From positions 1 through 5,265 of the forward strand of contig JAESRD010000079.1 in NCBI GenBank assembly GCA_016764835.1: a stretch of 5,265 nucleotides of DNA. Direction: 5' to 3'. This DNA is from Paracoccaceae bacterium (lineage in GTDB: Bacteria; Pseudomonadota; Alphaproteobacteria; Rhodobacterales; Rhodobacteraceae). This document shows positions 1 to 4,345 of this stretch, in pieces; position 1 is the stretch's first letter; the number at the start of each line of letters is the position of its first letter. Below the pieces are notes generated by a model. That model made no database searches and was not told the DNA's origin. It saw only the letters and a program-made list of their open reading frames with translations. The translations under genes were made by a program, and so were the position numbers.

Positions 1-946
1 AATGATGAAAGAAGCGTTCGAGAAAGCAGAAGGCCGTGAATTGTATGACGCCAGCAAGGAAGTCGAAAAAGAGCGCAGTGGGCGCATAGGCTGACGGGGC
101 TTTGAGCAGACCGGCGAGCATGGCGGCTTCGGCCGGGGTCACTTCGGCGGCGGAGTGGCCAAAGTAGCGCTGGGCCGCGGCCTCAAAGCCGCGCGTGCCT
201 GCGCCCAAATAGGCGCGGTTGAGGTAGATGGTCAGCACTTCATCCTTGGTGTAGCGCGCCTCCATCGCCATCGCATAGACGGCTTCTTGGATCTTGCGCC
301 AGAGCGTGGTGCGGCGGCAATCGGCCTCGTATTCGGCCTCACCGTCCCAACGCGCGGGGTCAAACGGGCGGCCAAGGCACAAAAGCTTGGCGGTTTGTTG
401 CGAAATGGTCGAGCCGCCATTGCCCGAAAGCGGGCCGCGCCCGGCGCGCAGGTTTATGCGAATGGCGCTGGCAATGCCGCGCGGGTCAATGCCCGGGTGC
501 CAGTAGAACCGCCGGTCTTCGGTGGCGACAACGGCGTTTTTGAGGTGCACTGACACGGTATTTGTGGTGATCATGCCGCCATACTGGTCTCCACGCCAAG
601 CGAACACGTCGCCGTGACGGTCGAGCATAGTGACTGAGCCGCGGGCGCGACCATCGACCATATCTGAGACGGGCGGCAACTGTACGGCGTAGAAAAACAC
701 ACCAAGCCCGATGAGCAGGGTGGTGACGAGGCCAATGCGCCAACTGAAGCGCCAGATGAGCAGCAGCACAAAACGGACCATGCGCCACAATGTGTGAAAC
801 AGCCACGCGATGGGCCCGCGCCTTTTGCTCTGGCGGCGCTTGCTGGTTCGTTTGGCGGCTGGTTTTTTAGGCGCCCGCTTTTTGGCTGGCTTTTTGCGCG
901 CAGTACTGCGCCGATCCGCCACCAAGGGGGGCCGTTTCTGTGCCAT
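1..946 (-). CDS. Class A penicillin-binding protein, GT51 glycosyltransferase part (partial, disrupted at its distal end)
   Basis: This is the N-terminal 315 codons of a membrane-anchored peptidoglycan synthase, which would polymerise lipid II in the periplasm and, if complete, cross-link peptides with a C-terminal transpeptidase domain. Residues 1-45 are a cytoplasmic Lys/Arg-rich tail, and about 55-88 form the membrane anchor. The GT51 motifs follow in order: ATEDRRFYWHPGID (141-154, catalytic Glu143), GGSTISQQTAKLL (177-189), RKIQEAVYAMAMEARYTK (217-234), YLNRAYLGAG (241-250) and AEAAMLAGLLKAPSAYAPT (272-290). The family normally continues with an N-L-x-R-A-Q-x-R-A type segment. Here residues 291-315 are a hydrophobic, Phe-rich stretch with no resemblance to it, although the frame stays open to the window edge. 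Real homology therefore appears to end near base 77. ATG at 946 is the best start; an in-frame TAG lies about 45 bases upstream and the ribosome binding site is weak. The gene is divergent from glnK. The family call is firm; whether the gene is intact is doubtful. Confidence 0.85.
   Translation of the reverse strand, partial: MAQKRPPLVADRRSTARKKPAKKRAPKKPAAKRTSKRRQSKRRGPIAWLFHTLWRMVRFVLLLIWRFSWRIGLVTTLLIGLGVFFYAVQLPPVSDMVDGRARGSVTMLDRHGDVFAWRGDQYGGMITTNTVSVHLKNAVVATEDRRFYWHPGIDPRGIASAIRINLRAGRGPLSGNGGSTISQQTAKLLCLGRPFDPARWDGEAEYEADCRRTTLWRKIQEAVYAMAMEARYTKDEVLTIYLNRAYLGAGTRGFEAAAQRYFGHSAAEVTPAEAAMLAGLLKAPSAYAPTALFFDFLAGVIQFTAFCFLERFFHH
2..94 (+). CDS. Possible 3' end fragment of an unidentified plus-strand gene
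   Basis: Frame 2 reads MMKEAFEKAEGRELYDASK and then EVEKER before running into SGRIG and a TGA at 92-94. The stretch up to about residue 25 (base 76) is charged, Lys/Glu-rich and looks like an amphipathic helix. It looks far more like real protein than the Phe-rich antisense reading. G+C here is about 47% by hand count, against about 70% in the next 74 bases. The last five codons and the stop lie in sequence that is clearly antisense to the penicillin-binding protein gene, so the stop is probably fortuitous and the gene truncated by a join near base 76. The frame may extend to the left beyond the window, so ATG at 2 need not be the start. I do not recognise the protein family. It could also be chance. 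Confidence 0.3.
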   Translation: MMKEAFEKAEGRELYDASKEVEKERSGRIG

Positions 947-1088
947 TTGCTCGTGCCCGCTCTGCGCCTGCTTGTTGTTCAAGCTGATCTATGGACGCAG
1001 CATACAGATTGTAAGGGGGAAAGTAGAGCCGGTGAGTCGCGTCGGTCGGTGTTTTCTTGTCGCCCAATTTTTAAGCTAAATGATCAAT

Positions 1089-1106
1089 TTGTGCAAAAAT
1101 TGTGCA
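1089..1106 (+). promoter_or_regulatory. Direct repeat TTGTGCA x2, candidate activator site upstream of glnK
   Basis: TTGTGCA occurs at 1089-1095 and again at 1100-1106. The copies start 11 bases apart, about one helical turn, so they face the same side of the DNA. The inner part also reads as a near-dyad, TGCAAAA-A-TTGTGCA. NtrC sites in enteric bacteria are dyads of TGCAC...GTGCA type with 9 bases between the TGCA cores; here the gap is 7, so the match is imperfect. Location about 120 bases ahead of glnK suits a nitrogen-control activator, but that is inference. Confidence 0.35.
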
Positions 1107-1186
1107 TTAATTCCTGTTTCGCCCCGCGCCAACACCCCGGTTTGCTTGTGACCCCGCCCCGCCCCGGTGTTTTTAGCTTCAGGGGT

Positions 1187-1202
1187 GGCCTGTGCTCAGG
1201 CC
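1187..1202 (+). other. Small perfect hairpin in the glnK leader
   Basis: GGCCTG (1187-1192) and CAGGCC (1197-1202) pair perfectly around a TGCT loop. The hairpin ends 14 bases before the Shine-Dalgarno sequence of glnK. No T run follows, so it is not a terminator. If transcription starts upstream it would sit in the 5' untranslated region and could affect mRNA stability or ribosome access. Six base pairs can also arise by chance in G+C-rich DNA. Confidence 0.35.
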
Positions 1203-1216
1203 CGTGAAAGACACTT

Positions 1217-1225
1217 AAGGGGAAG
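1217..1225 (+). promoter_or_regulatory. Ribosome binding site fixing the GTG start of glnK
   Basis: AAGGGGAAG lies just ahead of GTG at 1229. An in-frame TGA at 1205-1207 excludes any start further upstream, and the protein aligned from this GTG begins with the expected PII N-terminus MKLIIATIKPFKLEEV. The non-ATG start is therefore well supported. Confidence 0.8.
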
Positions 1226-1228
1226 ACA

Positions 1229-1567
1229 GTGAAACTCATCATCGCAACGATCAAACCGTTCAAGCTAGAAGAGGTCCGCGAAGCGCTGACATCTATTGGC
1301 GTGCGCGGCATGATGGTGACCGAGATAAAGGGCTTTGGCTCACAATCAGGTCACACCGAAATTTATCGTGGCGCAGAATACGCCGTGAACTTTGTACCAA
1401 AGGTCAAACTTGAGATCGTGGTGCCAGCCAGCATGGCCGACCAAGTTGTCTCGACCATCGCATCCACAGCCAAGACCGAAAAAATCGGCGACGGTAAGAT
1501 ATTCATTCTCGACGTTGAAGGCGCAATGCGCGTTCGGACCGGTGAGACAAACGAAGAAGCGCTTTAA
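1229..1567 (+). CDS. glnK: PII nitrogen regulatory protein GlnK
   Basis: This 112-residue protein is a trimeric cytoplasmic signal protein that senses 2-oxoglutarate and ATP/ADP and, when deuridylylated, docks on AmtB to close it. The length equals that of the family. Visible landmarks are the N-terminal MKLIIATIKPFKLEEVREAL, the T-loop around GHTEIYRGAEY with Tyr51 (the residue uridylylated by GlnD in this family), the B-loop TEKIGDGKIF (83-92), and the C-loop arginines Arg101 and Arg103. Gln39 and Lys90 are kept. Position 38 is Ser rather than the Arg of the E. coli-type GRQKGH motif, position 40 is Ser, and position 84 is Glu rather than Gly. Linkage to amtB, 28 bases downstream, favours the name glnK over glnB. 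Expression is probably nitrogen-controlled from the upstream A+T-rich region. Confidence is very high for the family and high for the name. Confidence 0.97.
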   Translation: MKLIIATIKPFKLEEVREALTSIGVRGMMVTEIKGFGSQSGHTEIYRGAEYAVNFVPKVKLEIVVPASMADQVVSTIASTAKTEKIGDGKIFILDVEGAMRVRTGETNEEAL

Positions 1568-1595
1568 GCGGCTGCGGAATACGAGGGACTAAGAA

Positions 1596-2945
1596 ATGAA
1601 CCATATTAAGAAGCTTGCCGGGCTTTCTGCAGCGCTAAGTGCGTTTGCCGGAACAGTCATGGCGCAAGAGGCAACCGAAGAGGTTGCTGTGGCCGCTGAG
1701 GTCATCGTCGACACGATGGATAAGGGCGACGTTGCTTGGATGATGACAGCCACAGTGCTGGTCTTGTTCATGATCGTGCCCGGTTTGGCGCTGTTTTACG
1801 GCGGCCTTGTGCGGACCAAAAACATGCTGTCCGTGCTAATGCAATGTACGCTGATCACGGCACTGGTCATGGTGATCTGGGTTGTCTACGGCTACTCGTT
1901 TGCCTTTGGCGGCGGCACATCGCCTTATTGGGGCGGTACTGGCATGTTGTTCCTTGCAGGTGCCACGGTCGACACAATGGCCGCGACGTTTACAGACGGC
2001 GTTGTCATTCCAGAATTCCTGTTCATCGCCTTCCAGATGACCTTTGCAGCTATCACACCGGCGCTGATCGTTGGTGCCTTTGCTGAGCGGATCAAGTTCT
2101 CGGCTCTGCTGTTGTTTGTCGCCCTTTGGGTAACGTTCGTTTACTTCCCAATCGCGCATATGGTCTGGGACGCAAACGGCCTGATCTTCAACATGGGCGC
2201 AATCGACTTTGCTGGTGGCACAGTTGTGCATATCAACGCTGGTATCGCGGCGCTTTGTGGCTCGATCATGGTTGGCAAGCGCATTGGTCTTGGCAAAGAC
2301 ATGATGGCACCTCACTCGATGACACTGACCATGGTTGGTGCAGCCATGCTCTGGGTCGGTTGGTTTGGCTTTAACGCCGGTTCCAACCTTGAGGCCAATG
2401 GCGGCGCTACACTGGCGCTGATCAACACCTTCACCGCAACAGCCGGTGCGATCCTTGCTTGGTGTGCAATTGAAGCGATAACACGCGGCAAAGCCTCTAT
2501 GCTTGGCGCTGCATCTGGCATGGTCACCGGCCTTGTGGCTGTGACCCCGGCCTGTGGCACAATCGGCCCTGTTGGCGCGATTGCTCTCGGCGCGATTGCG
2601 GCGCTGATCTGCTACTACTTCGTGGCAGTGGTCAAGAACCGCTTTGGCTATGATGACAGCCTCGACGTGTTCGGCATCCACGGTATCGGCGGTATCGTCG
2701 GCGCTATCGGCACTGGCATCTTCACCGCGCCAGGTCTTGGCGGCACAGGCGGCGAAGACTTCTCGATCGCCAGCCAAACATGGATCCAGTTTGAAGCGGT
2801 TGCTATTACTATCGTCTGGTGTGGTATCGGCTCGCTCATTTTGTACAAGCTGGTTGATATGCTGATCGGCCTGCGGGTGAGCGAAGACAGCGAACGTCAG
2901 GGTCTTGATCTGACATCGCATGGCGAAAGCGCTTACCACTCGTAA
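1596..2945 (+). CDS. amtB: Ammonium channel/transporter AmtB
   Basis: This 449-residue inner-membrane protein of the Amt/Rh family forms trimers that pass ammonium into the cell. Residues 1-23 look like a cleavable signal peptide ending in VMA before Gln24, followed by a short acidic segment and eleven expected membrane helices from about 46 onward. Pore landmarks are the twin histidines His212 (in DFAGGTVVHINAG, 204-216) and His362 (in DVFGIHGIGG), Phe150 in the FQMTFA gate segment, Trp191 in HMVWDANG, and Ser263 in FGFNAGS. The cytoplasmic tail VSEDSERQGLDLTSHGESAY (428-447) is the conserved region that cooperates in GlnK binding. GAGGGA at 1583-1588 is the ribosome binding site, and an in-frame TAA at 1590-1592 rules out an earlier start. 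The gene is co-transcribed with glnK and followed by a stem-loop and a terminator. All key residues are intact. Confidence 0.98.
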   Translation: MNHIKKLAGLSAALSAFAGTVMAQEATEEVAVAAEVIVDTMDKGDVAWMMTATVLVLFMIVPGLALFYGGLVRTKNMLSVLMQCTLITALVMVIWVVYGYSFAFGGGTSPYWGGTGMLFLAGATVDTMAATFTDGVVIPEFLFIAFQMTFAAITPALIVGAFAERIKFSALLLFVALWVTFVYFPIAHMVWDANGLIFNMGAIDFAGGTVVHINAGIAALCGSIMVGKRIGLGKDMMAPHSMTLTMVGAAMLWVGWFGFNAGSNLEANGGATLALINTFTATAGAILAWCAIEAITRGKASMLGAASGMVTGLVAVTPACGTIGPVGAIALGAIAALICYYFVAVVKNRFGYDDSLDVFGIHGIGGIVGAIGTGIFTAPGLGGTGGEDFSIASQTWIQFEAVAITIVWCGIGSLILYKLVDMLIGLRVSEDSERQGLDLTSHGESAYHS

Positions 2946-2956
2946 AACAAGAACTT

Positions 2957-2988
2957 TGCGCGGCGGGTTTGCAACGACCCGGCGCGCA
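2957..2988 (+). other. Stem-loop just after amtB without T run
   Basis: Bases 2957-2968 and 2977-2988 form a 12-position stem with one G-G mismatch (TGCGCGGCGGGT against ACCCGGCGCGCA) around the 8-base loop TTGCAACG. It begins 11 bases after the amtB stop codon. The loop contains the self-complementary TTGCAA. No T tract follows, so it is more likely an mRNA 3' stabilising or processing structure than a terminator. Confidence 0.55.
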
Positions 2989-3024
2989 TAGGCAAGGGCT
3001 GATTGTTAGTATTCAGCTTCTCCC

Positions 3025-3059
3025 AAGCCCGGCCTTGTGAAAGGTCGGGCTTTCTTTTG
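3025..3059 (+). terminator. Intrinsic terminator of glnK-amtB
   Basis: AAGCCCGGCCTT (3025-3036) pairs with AAGGTCGGGCTT (3041-3052) through 12 positions, one of them a G-U wobble, around a GTGA tetraloop. It is followed by a T-rich run, TTTCTTTT, ending at about 3058. This is a classic Rho-independent terminator about 80 bases after the amtB stop. Its T run directly abuts the -35-like TTGACA of the next operon. Confidence 0.92.
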
Positions 3060-3087
3060 TTGACATGTTGAATTTTCGAGTTACGTT
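3060..3087 (+). promoter_or_regulatory. Putative sigma-70-type promoter of the arsR-type operon
   Basis: A perfect -35 match, TTGACA (3060-3065), is followed after 16 bases by TACGTT (3082-3087), a moderate -10. An overlapping choice, GTTAAT (3085-3090), would give a longer 19-base spacer. The gene starts at 3111, so the leader would be very short. The -10 region overlaps the palindrome at 3084-3095, a layout typical of repression by steric block. Confidence 0.5.
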
Positions 3088-3095
3088 AATTAACG
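3084..3095. promoter_or_regulatory. Perfect 12-bp palindrome, candidate operator for the ArsR-type regulator
   Basis: CGTTAATTAACG is a perfect dyad, flanked by TTAC at 3081-3084 and GTAA at 3102-3105, and followed by a further TAATTA at 3103-3108. It overlaps the predicted -10 and lies 15 bases before the start codon of the regulator. ArsR-family proteins are homodimers that bind A+T-rich dyads near their own promoters, so autoregulation is the simplest reading. The actual binding site has not been shown. Confidence 0.5.
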
Positions 3096-3110
3096 AATGA
3101 GGTAATTAAA

Positions 3111-3431
3111 ATGTCTGATCTAACGCAAACATTTGCCGCGCTTGGCAATGACACAAGGCTGGTGCTGGTCGAGCAATTGCTGGCCAAGGGCGAGCTGGCG
3201 GCGGGCGATCTGCTGGCAGAGGCGGGCATCTCTGGCCCGGCTTTGTCGCGCCATCTTAAAGTATTGCGCGAGGCGGGCATTGTTACCCGGCGGATAGAGG
3301 CGCAGCGGCGGCTCTATTCGGTGCGCCCGGCGGCGTTGCAGGCGGTTGGCGACTGGGCGCTGACCTACCGTGCCTTTTGGGGCGGCAGTCTTGACCGGCT
3401 GGAAGCGGCCTTAAACAAGGAGCGCCACTGA
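3111..3431 (+). CDS. ArsR-family winged-helix transcriptional regulator (SRPBCC-linked type)
   Basis: This 106-residue cytoplasmic DNA-binding protein is of ArsR-family length. It begins with LTQTFAALGNDTRLVLVEQLL, the usual first helices, then LAAGDLLAEAGISGPALSRHLKVLREAGIV (29-58), the helix-turn-helix with its recognition helix at about 42-54, and the wing VTRRIEAQRRLYSV (58-71). The tail DWALTYRAFWGGSLDRLEAAL resembles regulators encoded next to SRPBCC proteins. There is no cysteine anywhere, and the segment that carries ELCVCDL in classical arsenic sensors reads GELAAGDL, so metal(loid) sensing through thiols is excluded. GAGG at 3099-3102 is the ribosome binding site. The stop codon overlaps the next start by one base (TGATG), indicating translational coupling. 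It is probably self-regulated through the palindrome upstream. The effector is unknown. Confidence 0.93.
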   Translation: MSDLTQTFAALGNDTRLVLVEQLLAKGELAAGDLLAEAGISGPALSRHLKVLREAGIVTRRIEAQRRLYSVRPAALQAVGDWALTYRAFWGGSLDRLEAALNKERH

Positions 3432-3871
3432 TGGAGACATTGCGGATGGAGCGGCACTTTAGCGTGCCACCGCAGCGGGTCTGGGACTATGTCACCAAGA
3501 CCGAACATCTGGTTACATGGTGGGGCCCTGAGGGCACGACGCTTGGCGACCATAAGCTAGATTTTACAGAGCTTGGCCCATGGTTCTTTGTGCTGATCGC
3601 CCCGTCGGGCCATGCCACCCGCGTGACCGGAAATGTGCTGGCGCATGACCCGCCAAACTGGGTTGAGTTCACGCTTTATGTGCCCAACCCCAAGGGCAAT
3701 GCCATTGACAGCACTGTGCGGTTTGAGGTCAGCCCGGCCGAGGGCGGCGCTAAGTTTGTGCTGATCCAAAGCGGGCTAACCAGCGAACAGATGGTTGCAG
3801 CCAGCTCAATGGGCTGGGTGTCTACGCTGACCCGATTGGAAGAAAAACTAAACGCTATTTCATCAACTTAG
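3431..3871 (+). CDS. SRPBCC/AHSA1-like domain protein
   Basis: This 146-residue cytoplasmic protein is a single START-like (SRPBCC) domain, a fold with a deep hydrophobic pocket used for small-molecule binding in AHSA1/CalC-type proteins. Landmarks are the N-terminal strand and helix RHFSVPPQRVWDYVTKTEHLVTWWGPEG (8-35), the central strands with GPWFFVLIAPSG (49-60) and GNVLAHDPPNWVEFTL (67-82), and the C-terminal helix GWVSTLTRLEEKL (128-140), which closes the pocket in this family. AAGGAG at 3417-3422 lies 8 bases before ATG 3431, favouring this start over the in-frame ATG at 3446. It overlaps the arsR-type gene by one base and is followed after 9 bases by the YCII gene. Pairs of ArsR regulator and SRPBCC protein are common, but the ligand is generally unknown. 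No enzymatic residues can be assigned. Confidence 0.88.
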   Translation: METLRMERHFSVPPQRVWDYVTKTEHLVTWWGPEGTTLGDHKLDFTELGPWFFVLIAPSGHATRVTGNVLAHDPPNWVEFTLYVPNPKGNAIDSTVRFEVSPAEGGAKFVLIQSGLTSEQMVAASSMGWVSTLTRLEEKLNAISST

Positions 3872-3880
3872 GAGAGAGAC

Positions 3881-4189
3881 ATGCCACAATACATTATTGC
3901 TTACCATGGCGGCAGCCAACCAGCGACGCGCGAAGCGGGCATGGCGCAAATGAAGGCTTGGCAAGAATGGGTCGGCGGCATGGGTGACGCGGTTATCAAC
4001 CCCGGCACCCCGCTTGGCCAAAGCAAGATGCTCGGCGGCAGCGGCGAGACTATTGCGCCTATGTCGGGCTTTATGATCATTGAGGCGGCTGACATGGACG
4101 CGGCAACGGTGATGGCCGAGGCGGATCCGTTTTTGGCCAATGGCGGCACGATAGAGCTGGCCGAGATGATGGTTATGCCCGGCGGCTGA
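3881..4189 (+). CDS. YCII-related (DGPF-like) domain protein
   Basis: This 102-residue protein matches the small ferredoxin-like alpha-beta YCII-related family: an N-terminal strand MPQYIIAYHGG, helix EAGMAQMKAWQEWVGGMG, a loop NPGTPLGQSKML, then SGFMIIEAADMDAATVMAEADPFLANGGTIELAEMMVM, the repeated strand-helix-strand half. The length is typical. The strong ribosome binding site GGAG (3871-3874) begins on the last base of the preceding stop codon. It lies in the same frame as the SRPBCC gene, separated only by that TAG and three sense codons. YCII/DGPF proteins are often encoded with SRPBCC proteins and regulators, but their biochemical role is mostly unestablished. A role in modifying or binding the same small molecule as the SRPBCC protein is inference. 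Confidence 0.88.
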   Translation: MPQYIIAYHGGSQPATREAGMAQMKAWQEWVGGMGDAVINPGTPLGQSKMLGGSGETIAPMSGFMIIEAADMDAATVMAEADPFLANGGTIELAEMMVMPGG

Positions 4190-4194
4190 GGCGG

Positions 4195-4278
4195 CCATTT
4201 TGGACGATGCAGGCTCGTGCCGCCACTTTGGATACCGTCGGCTCGTGCCGCTGTTATTGAAGGTGCAGGCTAAGCAGA
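4195..4278. repeat. Degenerate 28-bp tandem repeat, about three units
   Basis: Unit 1 (4195-4222) and unit 2 (4223-4250) agree at 21 of 28 positions, sharing TTTGGA early and GGCTCGTGCCG at the end. Unit 3 (4251-4278) keeps exact 28-base register and agrees with unit 1 at about 15 of 28 positions, including eight in a row (TGCAGGCT). The conserved end contains a small dyad, GGC-TCGT-GCC. The period is not a multiple of three and the region is non-coding, between the YCII stop and the terminator. Confidence 0.6.
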
Positions 4279-4288
4279 ACAGCGCAAC

Positions 4289-4329
4289 AAAAGGGGCGGC
4301 AGAGCATGTGCTCCGCCGCCCCTTTTTTT
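4289..4329. terminator. Bidirectional intrinsic terminator between the YCII gene and the aminotransferase gene
   Basis: AAAAGGGGCGGC (4289-4300) pairs with GCCGCCCCTTTT (4315-4326), and an inner GAGC/GCTC pair continues the stem across an A-C mismatch to an ATGT loop. On the plus strand it ends in seven T (4323-4329); on the minus strand in four. It sits 99 bases after the YCII stop and 16 bases after the stop of the convergent aminotransferase gene, so it can serve both. Confidence 0.93.
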
Positions 4330-4345
4330 CTGTTTGGCGAGGCCG

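Larger units (their letters stand above)
947..1228. promoter_or_regulatory. Divergent intergenic region between the penicillin-binding protein gene and glnK
   Basis: These 282 bases hold no convincing gene. They must contain the promoters for the minus-strand cell-wall gene and for glnK-amtB. About 1067-1112 is a markedly A+T-rich block inside G+C-rich DNA, the likeliest place for promoter elements and activator binding. About 1121-1168 is C-rich, with CCCCG repeated three times at about 1152-1166. AACACC (1131-1136) and GGTGTT (1166-1171) could pair across a long loop, followed by a short T run, but this is weak as an attenuator. I could not identify a confident -35/-10 pair or a sigma-54 -24/-12 element. 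Confidence 0.5.

Noticed and set aside
155..553. Plus-strand open frame opposite the penicillin-binding protein gene
   Set aside because: The minus strand here carries all GT51 motifs in order. The plus-strand reading is low-complexity Ala/Arg/Gly and has no credible ribosome binding site.
1186..1201. Possible sigma-54 promoter (TGGC then GGC) ahead of glnK
   Set aside because: The GG and GC elements are separated by 11 rather than 10 bases and several consensus positions fail. The resemblance comes from the hairpin arms.
794..1207. Plus-strand open frame running from the cell-wall gene into the glnK leader
   Set aside because: Its first part is antisense to the Lys/Arg-rich tail of the penicillin-binding protein and its second part covers the A+T-rich regulatory block. 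It shows no protein-like pattern.
1836..2939. Long open frame on the minus strand opposite amtB
   Set aside because: It lies entirely antisense to a fully conserved amtB, its translation is Cys/His/Arg-rich with no family features, and such shadows are common opposite G+C-rich genes.
3111..4189. Arsenic resistance operon
   Set aside because: The regulator has no cysteine and the neighbours are SRPBCC and YCII proteins, with no arsenate reductase or arsenite pump.
4195..4278. CRISPR array
   Set aside because: The 28-base units are directly adjacent without spacers, diverge strongly, and there are only about three.
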